Shown here one piece after another: positions 33,081 to 42,572 of a DNA stretch of 50,172 nucleotides. The translations under genes were made by a program, and so were the position numbers. The DNA comes from Opitutus sp. GAS368 (lineage in GTDB: Bacteria; Verrucomicrobiota; Verrucomicrobiia; Opitutales; UBA953), in NCBI GenBank assembly GCA_943330755.2, contig CALQIY020000003.1:1-50172 (forward strand). The letters run 5' to 3'. The notes beneath the pieces are model-generated. The model did not search any database. It worked only from the letters and a program-made list of their open reading frames with translations, and had not been told where the DNA came from. Within the stretch, counting starts at the first letter, position 1, and every line of letters starts with the position of its first letter.

Positions 33081-35159
33081 ATGCGCGCCACCTGGTTGAC
33101 TTTGCTCCTGTCGGCGGGGCTTTGCGCTCAGCAAAAGGAGGTCACTTTTCAGGAAGTGACCAACGCGGTCGTGGCGGGTTACGCGGAGGACGCCAAGGCC
33201 GAGAAGGCTTGGGAAATGCGTTCCGCCTCCATGAAGCCGACGGCCGAAGCCGGTACCTGGGACCTCGATAAACTGGAAGGAAAGTCGTTCAAGGACGGCA
33301 AGGTCGTGCTCTCTTTTTCGAGCCCTTATGGGACGCTGATTCCCGCTAAGCGCGTGGCGCGTGGCCCGGCGACTTTCAGCGCCCGCTCACCTTCCTTCGA
33401 CCTCAAGGGCATGGGGTGGAGTTGGCTCTCCGATCCGCAGGGCGATCGGTTCACGATCGAGTCCGACGTCGTCGCCGAACTCGACCTCGCCAAGCCCGTC
33501 ACGAAGCGTCTGCGGATTCGGGCCGAGCGCCTCGAGGTCTCCCCCCGTGCCGACGGGACGCTCTTGGTCTTCGTGGGTAAGGTGGTGCTGGAGCGTCTCG
33601 GCGAGAAGCTCACCTGCCAGCGCATTGAATGCCTGCTCGATGATGGCCCGAAGGGCGACAAGACCTGCCGTTCGCTCCAAGCCAGCGGTGAGGTCGTGCG
33701 GACGCTCAATGGCCAGACGTTGCGAGGCAACCTGGCGTTCTTCGATCAGGCCAACGAGCGCCTCACGGTGACGGGCGCGGTGCGTCTGTCGGAGCCGGGC
33801 TTGCAGGCCGAAGGCCAGCAGCTTGAGCATGACGCCAAGACCAATGTGACGCGCTTGCTGGCCGCCGAAGGGCAGCGGGTGCATCTCAAGTCCACTCGGC
33901 TTGGGCGCGAAGCCTCCGAGGCCTATGGGACGACCGCTTTGATCACGCGCGACCTCCAGGCGGAGTCGCGGGTGCTGCAGCTCGATGGGGCGGCCGAGTT
34001 CACGTCGGAGCAGGGCAAGGTCTCCGCGCAGCGTTTGATCGCGACGGATTCACGGCTTGAGGGCGACGTCCTCATCGGCGAGGGGGAAGTGCAAGGCGCC
34101 GCCGACGGCAACTTGTTCAAGGCCGGCAAGGCACGCTGGGACCGCACCCGCCGAGAGTTGCGCTTGGAGGGGCATCCCCGCCTGCTCGAGCCCCGCGGCT
34201 TCGAGGTCGCCGGCGCCACCATCCTTTCCGACACTCAAAAGCAGCAGCTGACGGTGACTTCCTCGCCCGCCGAGCGCGCATCAGTCAAGCTTCCCGCCGC
34301 CGACGTCGATGGTCCGATCGGCTTGGCGCAGGCCGACCGTATTTTCCTGAGCAATGAAGCCGGGGCCGTGGAAGTCGACCTGGTCGGGAACGTGCTTTAT
34401 GCCGCGGGCGATGTGCATACCGAGTCGCAGCGCATGGTGGCCTATGCCTCGGCCCCGCTGGTCAAAGGCAAGCCCAGCGTGCTGATTCTGCAGAAAGTCT
34501 TCCTCACCGGGGCGGTCCGCTACGGCCAGCCCGGCTTGCGCTGCGCCGCCGAGCGCATCGATTACGTTCCGGCCGTGCAGATCGAGGAAATCCTCAAGAA
34601 GGACAATCTCACGGGCCGGCCGCGTTTGCTGACCCTCAGCGGCGGGTCCGTCGAAACCCGTCCGCGCCTCGGGGTGGACTTCAGCAATGGGAAGTCCGCC
34701 GAGTTCATCGCGGATGCCCAGGAGATCCTGGCCACGCCACAGATGACCAAGTTCTTCCTGCGTGGGGCCGTCGGGATGCGCACGGAGGGTACGGATGCGA
34801 CGTGCGATCTGTTGGAAGGGCTGGCGGAGCCTGACGCCAAGGGCAAGCAAGCCGCTCGCCTCATCGTCGGTCGCGGCAACGTCAATGTCCTGGCCGGCGG
34901 CACGACGGCCTATGGCCGCACCTTGGAGGTCCGCCCCGAGGTCGGTGAAGCCAAGCTCTTTGGCGACGCCCGGATTCGCGATCCCCAGGGCAGGGAAGGG
35001 ATTCCGGCCAAGGAGATCACGTACGACATGAAGAAGCGTATCTGGCGCATGGACCAAGCCCCGGACCCGAACCTGCCCGGTCAGGTCGTCCGCCCGAAGA
35101 TTTTCCTCGGCTCCGACTTCACCCTCCCGCAGGTCAAAAGCCTCGACAAAGGACGCTGA
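33081..35159 (+). CDS. Large LptA/OstA-like LPS export protein
   Basis: A 692-residue exported protein. After a signal peptide (MRATWLTLLLSAGLCAQQ) most of the protein is beta-rich and repeats the OstA/LptA pattern, in which short strands alternate with phrases such as LQAEGQQLEHDAKTNVTRLL, LRLEGHPRLLEPRGFEVAGA, RTEGTDATCDLLEGL and IPAKEITYDMKKRIWRM. I see roughly four such blocks between about 100 and 660. LptA is normally about 185 residues and LptC about 190. The gene is 18 bases upstream of lptB, where lptC/lptA sit in Proteobacteria. It probably bridges or replaces LptA/LptC in carrying LPS across the periplasm. The ATG at 33081 is preferred over a GTG four codons earlier. Confidence 0.8.
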   Translation: MRATWLTLLLSAGLCAQQKEVTFQEVTNAVVAGYAEDAKAEKAWEMRSASMKPTAEAGTWDLDKLEGKSFKDGKVVLSFSSPYGTLIPAKRVARGPATFSARSPSFDLKGMGWSWLSDPQGDRFTIESDVVAELDLAKPVTKRLRIRAERLEVSPRADGTLLVFVGKVVLERLGEKLTCQRIECLLDDGPKGDKTCRSLQASGEVVRTLNGQTLRGNLAFFDQANERLTVTGAVRLSEPGLQAEGQQLEHDAKTNVTRLLAAEGQRVHLKSTRLGREASEAYGTTALITRDLQAESRVLQLDGAAEFTSEQGKVSAQRLIATDSRLEGDVLIGEGEVQGAADGNLFKAGKARWDRTRRELRLEGHPRLLEPRGFEVAGATILSDTQKQQLTVTSSPAERASVKLPAADVDGPIGLAQADRIFLSNEAGAVEVDLVGNVLYAAGDVHTESQRMVAYASAPLVKGKPSVLILQKVFLTGAVRYGQPGLRCAAERIDYVPAVQIEEILKKDNLTGRPRLLTLSGGSVETRPRLGVDFSNGKSAEFIADAQEILATPQMTKFFLRGAVGMRTEGTDATCDLLEGLAEPDAKGKQAARLIVGRGNVNVLAGGTTAYGRTLEVRPEVGEAKLFGDARIRDPQGREGIPAKEITYDMKKRIWRMDQAPDPNLPGQVVRPKIFLGSDFTLPQVKSLDKGR

Positions 35160-35177
35160 GGGCTTCCTCATTTGACC

Positions 35178-35918
<741 letters not shown>

Positions 35919-35924
35919 TCCGCC

Positions 35925-36899
35925 ATGTCCGACCTCGCTCCTGAAACCCGCCCTGAATCCGTTTCGGTGCGGGAGTTCTTCGACTCCTTCCGCGACATGC
36001 TGCAGATGGAGCTCCTCGCCGGTGCGGACGGTCTCGACAACGTCATCTCCGAGAAGTCCATCAACCGTCCCGCCTTGGCGGTCACGGGCTACTTCAAGGA
36101 ATTCGCCAATCGTCGGCTCCAGCTTTTCGGTGCCGGTGAAATGGCCTACCTCGCCGACCAGCCGGACAGCGTGCGCGAGAAGCTCCTCGACGACGTCTTC
36201 TCGAAGAAGGTCCCGGCGGTCGTGGTGTCGCGCGGCCTCCAGGTCGACGCTTTGCTTAAACGCTTGGCCGACAAGCACCATGTGCCGATCATCCGCACGC
36301 AGCTGAAGTCGAAGGACTTCTCCGCCGAAGCGACGGTGCTCCTCGAGGAGAAGTTCGCCCCGCGCACCAACCTGCACGCGACCTTGGTCGACATCCGCGG
36401 CGTCGGGGTCCTGCTGCGCGGCGCTTCCGGCGTCGGCAAGAGCGAGTGCGCCTTGGCCTTGATCGAACGCGGCCATTCGTTGGTCGCGGACGATTTCGTC
36501 ATCGTGACGCTCATCGGCGACCGCGAACTCCAGGGGACTTCGAAGGAACTCAACCGTGGTTACATGGAGTGCCGCGGCATCGGCATCATCAATATCGCCT
36601 CGATCTTCGGCGTCCGTTCCGTCCGCCGCGAAAAGCGCGTGGACCTCGTCGTCACCTTCGTGCTCTGGCAGCCGGGGATGGATGAGGAGCGCTCGGGTTT
36701 GGAGGTCGAGACCTTCGAGATCCTCGGCCGCAAGGTTCCGCATATGACGATTCCGGTCCGTCCCGGGCGCGATATGGCCCGCTTGGTCGAAGTGGCCGCG
36801 ATGGTGCAGGCTTTGCGCGGGATGGGGCACGACTCCGCCAAGGAGTTCAGCGATCGCCTCATCCAGCACATGAGCCGGGGCGACCAGAACAAGGCCTGA
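35925..36899 (+). CDS. hprK: HPr kinase/phosphorylase
   Basis: A 324-residue bifunctional enzyme that phosphorylates or dephosphorylates Ser46 of HPr or a related protein. The N-terminal domain (1-135) precedes the catalytic core: H151 in [14 protein letters not shown], Walker A GASGVGKS (166-173), LVADDFV, and the signature [14 protein letters not shown] (216-229). [15 protein letters not shown] is the C-terminal conserved stretch. HPr itself is not in the window. In organisms without a sugar PTS, HprK is thought to have other roles. The gene is 6 bases after lptB and its stop is 3 bases from the convergent gene at 36903. Confidence 0.95.
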   Translation: MSDLAPETRPESVSVREFFDSFRDMLQMELLAGADGLDNVISEKSINRPALAVTGYFKEFANRRLQLFGAGEMAYLADQPDSVREKLLDDVFSKKVPAVVVSRGLQVDALLKRLADKHHVPIIRTQLKSKDFSAEATVLLEEKFAPRTNLHATLVDIRGVGVLLRGASGVGKSECALALIERGHSLVADDFVIVTLIGDRELQGTSKELNRGYMECRGIGIINIASIFGVRSVRREKRVDLVVTFVLWQPGMDEERSGLEVETFEILGRKVPHMTIPVRPGRDMARLVEVAAMVQALRGMGHDSAKEFSDRLIQHMSRGDQNKA

Positions 36900-36902
36900 G
36901 GC

Positions 36903-37550
36903 TCAGTTCTTCGAGCCGTCCCAGCGACAGTCGGCCATCACGCGGAGACAGATCTCGCGGAGGTCGAAGAGCGTGGCCTCCAGTTCGCTGGAGGCTTCGG
37001 CGGAACTCAGGCGGGCTTCGTCGGGAATCTGCGCGAGCAGGCCGATGGAATAGTTGATGGCCGAGAGGCCGCGCTTCATGTGGACCAAGGCGAGGGACAT
37101 GTCGCCCGTGTCGGTGGCGTTGATGGCCATGATCATCTGGTGCTCGACGTCCCAGAAGGAGTGCATCAGGTCGGCCGCGGTGAGCGCGTTGATGGCCAGG
37201 CCGGAATCTTGGCAGAGTTTCCGGAAGCAGACCGTCAATTGGATGCCGAGCGCCCGGGCCACGATGTAGACCGGGTGCTGATGGATGCAGTAGGGGAGGT
37301 CGGGGCCGTCATTGTCATCGTCCGCCGGGTCGTCCGGCGGGTCGCCCGGACCCCAGTCCGCGTTTTCCCAGCCCATGCGCCGGGCGGAGATATCGAGCCG
37401 GTCGGGGAGGGGCTTGACCTCGTTGTAGTAGGACAAGAACCGACCGACCTCGTGGTCATTGCGCAACAGGTAGCCCGCCCAGTCGGCTTCGCCCCAGGAG
37501 GCATTGCCGGAACCGTCGAAGTCGCCCTGGGGCTGGTCGCCGTCGTGCAT
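36903..37550 (-). CDS. Conserved-looking protein of unknown function
   Basis: A 215-residue protein I do not recognise. The N-terminal third is polar, with a very acidic segment (GDPPDDPADDDNDGPDLPY, about 69-87). The remainder is helical with several Cys and His residues (LPYCIHQHPVYIVARAL, VCFRKLCQDSG, FWDVEHQMIMAINATDTG) and ends with CLRVMADCRW. It has no signal peptide or membrane segment. It is convergent with hprK (3-base gap) and divergent from trpD (92 bases between starts). Confidence 0.78.
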   Translation of the reverse strand: MHDGDQPQGDFDGSGNASWGEADWAGYLLRNDHEVGRFLSYYNEVKPLPDRLDISARRMGWENADWGPGDPPDDPADDDNDGPDLPYCIHQHPVYIVARALGIQLTVCFRKLCQDSGLAINALTAADLMHSFWDVEHQMIMAINATDTGDMSLALVHMKRGLSAINYSIGLLAQIPDEARLSSAEASSELEATLFDLREICLRVMADCRWDGSKN

Positions 37551-37585
37551 GGGTTCATCATGGGTAGGAAACTTGGGGATGCAAA

Positions 37586-37625
37586 CCCCTTGTCGGATAA
37601 ATTCCCCTTGTCCCGCCCCCTTGTC
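37586..37625. repeat. Three direct copies of CCCCTTGTC upstream of trpD
   Basis: The 9-mer CCCCTTGTC occurs at 37586-37594, 37604-37612 and 37617-37625 (starts 18 and 13 bases apart) in the 92-base region between the divergent starts of the unknown gene and trpD. It could be a cluster of binding sites or a short slippage array. One more copy occurs at 6657-6665, 30 bases before the hexosaminidase start. Confidence 0.6.
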
Positions 37626-37642
37626 CCGTGGCTAATCGTGGC

Positions 37643-38680
37643 ATGGACCTGCCTGACCTCACCCAAGCCCTGATGGCCGGACGTTCCTTGACGCCCGCCG
37701 AGGCGGCGACGGCGGCGGCCGCGATGGTCGAAGCGGGTATCTCCGATGCCGCCAAGGAGGCCTTCCTCTTGGCCCTGGCCAAGCGGGGTGAGACGGCGAC
37801 GGAAGTCACGGCGTTTGCCCAAACCTACCGGGGCTTGGCTCGTCGCATTGACTTCGGGGACGTGCCGGCCCGGGCCATCGACATCGTCGGCACCGGCGGC
37901 GACCGTTCGGGCAGCTTCAATATTTCCTCGGCGAGTTCGCTCATCGTGGCGGCGGCGGGCGTGCCCGTCATCAAGCACGGCAATCGTTCGATCACGTCGA
38001 AGTCGGGCAGCGCGGATTTCCTGGCCGCCTTGGGCGTCGTCTTGGAAGCCGATGCCGACCAGCTCCGCAAGGCGCTGCATGACGCGAACTTCTGCTACCT
38101 TTACGCGCCGGCTTTTCATCCCGCCTTCAAGGCCATCTTGGGCGTCCGGAAGAAGATCGCCGAAAGCGGCACGAAGACGATTTTCAACGTCCTCGGCCCG
38201 CTCATCAATCCGGCGCAGCCCGCCCACATGTTGGTCGGCGTCTACGATGCCCGCTGGGTCGAACCCATCGCGGCCGCCTTGCACGAACTGGGCGTGAAGC
38301 GCGGCCTCGTCACGCACACCGCCGCTGGCGGGGGTATGGATGAAGTCACGACCGCTGGTCCCGTCCGCGTCCGCGGTTGCGGGGCATTGGCGCACATCGA
38401 TGCGACGTGGTTGCCGGGCGATTTCGGATTCAAGCAGTGCACCATCGACGACCTCCGTGGCGGCACGCCGGAAGAGAACCTCGTGATGTTCTCCGACCTC
38501 CTCGTCGGCGGGGTCTCCGATGGCTTGCTGGATACCTTGTGCCTCAGCGCCGGCACGGCCCTGTGGGTCGCCGACGTCGCGCGGGATCCGGCCGCCGGTG
38601 CCGCGCAGGCGCGGCAGATCATCCTCGGTGGCGCCTTGCGCGACGAGGCGATCAAACTGCGCGAAGCTTACCGGAGTTGA
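37643..38680 (+). CDS. trpD: Anthranilate phosphoribosyltransferase
   Basis: A 345-residue enzyme transferring phosphoribosyl from PRPP to anthranilate in tryptophan synthesis. The PRPP-binding GTGGD is at 83-87, followed by NISSASSLIVAAAGVPVIKH and GNRSITSKSGSADFLAALG, which are diagnostic. FHPAFKAILGVRKKI and NVLGPLINPAQP are also conserved. A GTG 15 bases upstream is possible; ATG preferred. Other trp genes are not adjacent, so trpD stands alone. The last 13 bases overlap the convergent waaA. Confidence 0.95.
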   Translation: MDLPDLTQALMAGRSLTPAEAATAAAAMVEAGISDAAKEAFLLALAKRGETATEVTAFAQTYRGLARRIDFGDVPARAIDIVGTGGDRSGSFNISSASSLIVAAAGVPVIKHGNRSITSKSGSADFLAALGVVLEADADQLRKALHDANFCYLYAPAFHPAFKAILGVRKKIAESGTKTIFNVLGPLINPAQPAHMLVGVYDARWVEPIAAALHELGVKRGLVTHTAAGGGMDEVTTAGPVRVRGCGALAHIDATWLPGDFGFKQCTIDDLRGGTPEENLVMFSDLLVGGVSDGLLDTLCLSAGTALWVADVARDPAAGAAQARQIILGGALRDEAIKLREAYRS

Positions 38681-39954
38681 GCCAAGATGGCCTGCGCGGT
38701 GCGGCGCGAAGCCCCGCGGTTGGACGCGTGCCATTCTTGACCGGCCTGGCCCATGCGCGCCCGGCCGGCCGGGTCGCGGGCTAAAGCGAGCAGGGCGGCG
38801 CGGACGCCGGCGGCATCGGTGGCCTTATGGGCGGCGCCGACCTGCTCCAGTCCTTGGCAGATCGCTTTGAAGTTGGTCATGTGCGGTCCGTAGACCACCG
38901 GAACCCCCGCTGCGGCGCATTCGACGGGCGTCTGGCCGCCGTCGTGCGGCGCGAGGCTCTTGCCCGTGAAGGCGAGGTCCGCGGCCCGCGTCAATTGACG
39001 GAGCTCACCGGTCGTGTCGGCGAAATGCACGACGGTCCCGGCCGGCGCGGTGGGGCCTTGCGTCGAACGTTGGTGGAAGGAGAGCCCGCTGTCGGCGAGC
39101 AGACGGATCACCGCTTCGCGGCGTTCCGCGTGTCGTGGGGCGAGCAACAGGCGGGCGTCGACGCCTGCGCCGCGCAACGCCTGCACGACGTCGAGCAACA
39201 AGGCCTCTTCGCCTTCCCAAGTGGATGAGCCCAGCAGCACCACGCTGCGTTCGAAACCATCGAAGCCCAATGCCTGGCGTAGCACCAACCGTTCTCCGGT
39301 CGAGAGCGGGCCTTCGGAGGCCACGTCAAACTTCAGGTTGCCGGTGACGTCGACCTGCGCGGGTTCGGCGCCGAGGGACATCAAGCGGCGCGCATCCTCC
39401 TCGCTGCCGGCGCCGATCCACGTGAAGCCCGCGAGCAAACCGCGGCTCGCCGCGTTGAACTTTTGATGGCGCGCGAAGGAGCGATCGGAAAGGCGGGCGT
39501 TGATCAGCAGCGTGGGGAGGCCGCGGGCGCGGGCTTGGCCCAGGTGTTCGGGCCAGAGTTCGCCTTCCGTCAGCACGATGGCGGTGGGTTGCAGGCGACG
39601 GTAGGCCAAGGCGCTGCAGGGCCAGAAGTCCACGGGGAAGATGCCGATGAACGCACAGGTATCGCCGTAGCGCTCGCGGGCCAAGCGATACCCCGTGCTG
39701 GTCGTCGTGGTCAGGACCAGCTCGACGTCGCCGGAGGCCCGCAGTTCCTTGAGCAAGGGCCCGATCGCCTCGATTTCACCCACCGAGACCGCCTGGATCC
39801 AGACGCGTTTGGGGTGGGCGGGGAGGGCGGGCAGGAAGCCCAGCCGCTGGCTAAATCCGGCTCCGTAGCCCCCGCGACGCACCATCCGCCACAGGTAATA
39901 GGGCGAAGCCAGCAGAAGGAGCGGGAGGAAGAGGATGCGGTAAACCCACAGCAT
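38668..39954 (-). CDS. waaA: 3-deoxy-D-manno-octulosonic acid transferase
   Basis: A 428-residue Kdo transferase adding Kdo to lipid IV-A in LPS synthesis. An N-terminal membrane anchor (about 3-20) is followed by IQAVSVGEIEAIGPLLKEL, where the Glu of VGE is the likely catalytic base, and TEGELWPEHLGQARARG. The C-terminal half has GSSTWEGEEALLLDVV, RHAERREAVI and GGQTPVECAAAGVPVVYGPH, typical of the GT-B Kdo transferases. The usual ESE/TETELWP reads TEGELWP. It confirms an LPS-bearing outer membrane. It overlaps the end of trpD by 13 bases. Confidence 0.93.
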   Translation of the reverse strand: MLWVYRILFLPLLLLASPYYLWRMVRRGGYGAGFSQRLGFLPALPAHPKRVWIQAVSVGEIEAIGPLLKELRASGDVELVLTTTTSTGYRLARERYGDTCAFIGIFPVDFWPCSALAYRRLQPTAIVLTEGELWPEHLGQARARGLPTLLINARLSDRSFARHQKFNAASRGLLAGFTWIGAGSEEDARRLMSLGAEPAQVDVTGNLKFDVASEGPLSTGERLVLRQALGFDGFERSVVLLGSSTWEGEEALLLDVVQALRGAGVDARLLLAPRHAERREAVIRLLADSGLSFHQRSTQGPTAPAGTVVHFADTTGELRQLTRAADLAFTGKSLAPHDGGQTPVECAAAGVPVVYGPHMTNFKAICQGLEQVGAAHKATDAAGVRAALLALARDPAGRARMGQAGQEWHASNRGASRRTAQAILAQLR

Positions 39955-39995
39955 GAACCAAGGAACGTGCCGCCCCCTGATGGATTGTCAGCCCA

Positions 39996-40037
39996 AAACA
40001 CCCCTTTTTCCCTTGCCAGAGGGGGGTGGGGGTGTTT
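39996..40037 (+). other. Imperfect hairpin upstream of rpsB
   Basis: AAACACCCC (39996-40004) pairs with GGGGTGTTT (40029-40037); the interior CCCTT/AGGGG can pair further with mismatches. No T run follows on either strand, so it is not a clear terminator. It lies between the waaA start and the rpsB promoter candidate. The rest of 39955-40165 holds only the promoter candidate and rpsB leader. Confidence 0.5.
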
Positions 40038-40077
40038 GAAACCCCTTTCCACCGTTGGGAGCGACCGCCGATTGCTT

Positions 40078-40107
40078 CCGACATCCAAACCAAAACTGCA
40101 GTTAAAT
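40078..40107 (+). promoter_or_regulatory. Candidate promoter of rpsB-tsf
   Basis: CCGACA (40078-40083, four matches to TTGACA) and TTAAAT (40102-40107, four matches to TATAAT), 18 bases apart, in the AT-richest part of the gap. It would give a leader of about 50 bases. Weak but the best candidate seen. Confidence 0.35.
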
Positions 40108-40165
40108 ACACCTGATCCAACGTCCTCTCCTTCGGCAAGAAGCAGGATACGGAGCTAAAAATACC

Positions 40166-41026
40166 ATGAACATCACCGTAAAAGACCTCCTCGACGCTGG
40201 CGTGCACTTCGGCCACCAGACCCGTCGCTGGAATCCCAAGTCCCGTCCGTACATCTTCGACCACCGCAACGGCGTGTCGATCATCGACCTCGAGAAGTCG
40301 CATGCGTGCCTCGCCGCCGCGGCCGCTTACCTCGAAGAAGTCTCCGCCAAGGGCAAGGAAGTGCTCTTCGTCGCGACCAAGCCGCAGGCCCAGGAAGTCG
40401 TCCGCGCCGCCGCCAAGGCGACCGGCATGCCCTTCGCCGTGAACCGCTGGCTCGGTGGCACGCTCACCAATTTCACGACCATCAAGAAGTCGCTCGAGTC
40501 CTACCGCACCTACCTGAAGATGGAGCAGGACGGTTCCCTCGCCAAGATGCACAAGAAGGAAGGCGCCGCCGTCCGTCGCGAGATGTCCCGTATGCAGCGC
40601 AACTTCGAAGGTCTCCTCGAATACCGCGAACTCCCGGCTGCGATGATCGTCATCGACACCAAGCATGAAGCCATCGCCGTCAATGAGGCCAACCGCCTCA
40701 AGATCCCGGTGATCGGCCTTTGCGACTCCAACTCCGACCCGTCGGTCCTCAAGTTCCCGATCCCGGGCAACGATGACGCCGCCAAGTCCATCCGCCTCGT
40801 GGTCGAAGTCCTCACCCAGGCTGTCCAGAACGGTCTGGCTCGCCGTAAGGTCGACGCCAACCCGCGCAAGACCGTGACCCCTCTCTCCCGTGGCGAGTCC
40901 ACCGAGAACGCCCAGCCCGAAGTCACCATCTCCGATGAGCTGATGAAGGCCAGCGAAGGCTCCGAAGGCGAAGAAGCCAAGGGTGCCGCCAAGACTGCTC
41001 GTCCGCGCAAGACGACCACCAAGTAA
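40166..41026 (+). CDS. rpsB: 30S ribosomal protein S2
   Basis: A 286-residue S2, longer than E. coli S2 (241) by a C-terminal tail of about 45 residues that ends in a basic segment (KTARPRKTTTK). Diagnostic segments: DLLDAGVHFGHQTRRWNPKS, VNRWLGGTLTNFTTI, and DTKHEAIAVNEANRLKIPVI. tsf follows 7 bases after the stop, the usual rpsB-tsf pair. A GGAG lies 11 bases before the ATG, one of very few Shine-Dalgarno-like sites in the window, though its spacing is long. Confidence 0.97.
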   Translation: MNITVKDLLDAGVHFGHQTRRWNPKSRPYIFDHRNGVSIIDLEKSHACLAAAAAYLEEVSAKGKEVLFVATKPQAQEVVRAAAKATGMPFAVNRWLGGTLTNFTTIKKSLESYRTYLKMEQDGSLAKMHKKEGAAVRREMSRMQRNFEGLLEYRELPAAMIVIDTKHEAIAVNEANRLKIPVIGLCDSNSDPSVLKFPIPGNDDAAKSIRLVVEVLTQAVQNGLARRKVDANPRKTVTPLSRGESTENAQPEVTISDELMKASEGSEGEEAKGAAKTARPRKTTTK

Positions 41027-41033
41027 TCTCGCC

Positions 41034-42074
41034 ATGTCCGCTATCACCGCTCAGACGGTCAACGATCTGCGCCAGCGCACTGGTGCCGGTCTCATGGATT
41101 GCAAGAAGGCCCTCACCGAGGCCAACGGCGACATGGAGAAGGCCGTCGAAATCCTCCGCATCAAGGGGATCGCGACGCGCAACAAGAAGGCTGACCGCAA
41201 GGCCAGCGAAGGCATGATCGCCGTCCAGGTCGATGCGTCCGGCACGTCCGCCACGCTCCTCGAACTGAACTGCGAGACCGACTTCGTCGCCAAGAACGAA
41301 GCCTTCGTCGCCCTCGCCAAGGACCTCGTCGGCCAAGCTTCCCGCAACGGCGTCGACAACCTGCTCGACCAGCCTTACCACGCGGACGCCTCCCGCAAGG
41401 TGAACGACTTCCTGAACGATCAGGTCACCAAGATCGGCGAGAACCTCAAGGTCTCCCGCGTCCTGAAGTTCGCCGCCTCCGGCAACGGTCGCGTCTCCGC
41501 TTACGTCCACACGGGCGCCAAGATCGCCGTCCTCATCGAGCTCTCGACGAAGTCCGCCGCGGGCGCTTCGCATGCCGACGTGGCCGACTTCGCCCGCCAG
41601 ATGGCGATGCAGGTCGTCGCCAACAACGGCCGCTTCGTCCGTCGCGAAGAAGTTTCCGCTGAAGTCGTCGCCAAGGAGCGCGAAATCGCCCTCGAGTTCA
41701 CCAAGTCGGAAGCCGACAAGGCGATCGAAGAGTGCAAGCGCGTGATCGAAGACTACAAGGGTCAGCTCGTCGAACAGCAGGCCGCCCAGAACGCCGAAGC
41801 CATCGCTGAGCTCGAAAAGCGCATCGTGGTCGCGGAAAAGCAGTTCGTCGCTTCCGAAGCCCGCAAGAAGGCGCAGCTCTCGAACATCGAGAAGATCATC
41901 TCGGGTCGCGTCGACAAGTACTTCGCCGACGTTTGCCTCCTCGAACAGTCGTTCTTCCGCGACCCGGACAAGAAGGTTTCCCAGCTCCTCGCCGAACTCT
42001 CCAAGAAGGTCGGCGAAGAGGTTTCGATCGTTCGCTTCACCCGCTTCCAGGTCGGTGAGACGGCCGCCGAATAA
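41034..42074 (+). CDS. tsf: Elongation factor Ts with a coiled-coil insertion
   Basis: A 346-residue nucleotide exchange factor for EF-Tu. The N-terminal UBA-like domain has TGAGLMDCKKALTEANGD; TDFVAKNEAF (82-91) is the EF-Tu-contacting motif. Between EREIA (about 215-219) and EKIISGRVDKYF (286-297) there are 66 residues, whereas other EF-Ts have about 15-20. The extra part (about 222-284) is highly charged and helical (SEADKAIEECKRVIEDYKGQ, ELEKRIVVAEKQFVASEARK), a probable helical hairpin in the region of the dimerisation domain. The C-terminus CLLEQSFFRDPDKKVSQLL is normal. A strong terminator follows. Confidence 0.96.
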   Translation: MSAITAQTVNDLRQRTGAGLMDCKKALTEANGDMEKAVEILRIKGIATRNKKADRKASEGMIAVQVDASGTSATLLELNCETDFVAKNEAFVALAKDLVGQASRNGVDNLLDQPYHADASRKVNDFLNDQVTKIGENLKVSRVLKFAASGNGRVSAYVHTGAKIAVLIELSTKSAAGASHADVADFARQMAMQVVANNGRFVRREEVSAEVVAKEREIALEFTKSEADKAIEECKRVIEDYKGQLVEQQAAQNAEAIAELEKRIVVAEKQFVASEARKKAQLSNIEKIISGRVDKYFADVCLLEQSFFRDPDKKVSQLLAELSKKVGEEVSIVRFTRFQVGETAAE

Positions 42075-42094
42075 GCGACCTTAGTGCGCTTTCC

Positions 42095-42132
42095 AGGGCC
42101 GGTTTCCGCAAGGAAGCCGGCCCTTTGCTTTA
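42095..42132 (+). terminator. Rho-independent terminator of rpsB-tsf
   Basis: A 13-bp stem (42095-42107 with 42112-42124, one G-T pair) closed by a GCAA tetraloop, followed by TTGCTTTA. It lies 20 bases after the tsf stop codon. Confidence 0.9.
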
Positions 42133-42162
42133 CATGGAGCGCGCAGGGTATAGCCTGGATGG

Positions 42163-42564
42163 GTGGCTTTTCGTCCTGATATCTTCCTTCGGTGCGCCCG
42201 TGGGCTGTGTCCCAATTGCAGCCAGCCGGTCCGGCCGCTGCAGGCGCAAGGCTTTTGGCGTCGTTTCTCGAACACCCCCGACGCTTGTGGGCATTGCGGC
42301 ATGGTGCTGCGCCGGAAGGAAGGCTTCTTCCTCGGGGCGATCGTCTGGAATTACGGGCTCACGGCGTTTGGCGTGCTCCCCGTCCTTTTGTTCTGCTTGA
42401 GTCGAGGTTGGGTCGACGGCCTCACCGCGGTGAAGATCGCCGCGGCCACCGCGCTCCTCGTGCCGCCCTTCATCCATGCGTTCGCCTGGCGGCTATGGCT
42501 CGGCACCTACTATGCCTGGCTGTCCGAGCAGTTGCCTTCGGCCGTGGGGCGTTCGGACGACTAA
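42163..42564 (+). CDS. DUF983-like zinc-ribbon membrane protein
   Basis: A 133-residue protein with two CxxC pairs (CARGLCPNC near 11-19 and ACGHCG near 41-46) forming a zinc ribbon, then two membrane helices (about 57-78 and 88-108). This arrangement matches the DUF983 family, whose function is not known; some members lie near cytochrome oxidase genes. The start is a GTG; the nearby ATG at 42134 is out of frame. A TATAGC lies 8 bases before the GTG, so the message could have almost no leader. The gene is convergent with ispA (8 bases between stops). Confidence 0.8.
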   Translation: MAFRPDIFLRCARGLCPNCSQPVRPLQAQGFWRRFSNTPDACGHCGMVLRRKEGFFLGAIVWNYGLTAFGVLPVLLFCLSRGWVDGLTAVKIAAATALLVPPFIHAFAWRLWLGTYYAWLSEQLPSAVGRSDD

Positions 42565-42572
42565 GGCGTCGA

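Noticed and set aside
40021-40037. G-quadruplex in the rpsB upstream region
   Set aside because: Only two or three G runs are close together; four runs of three or more are not present in a suitable span.
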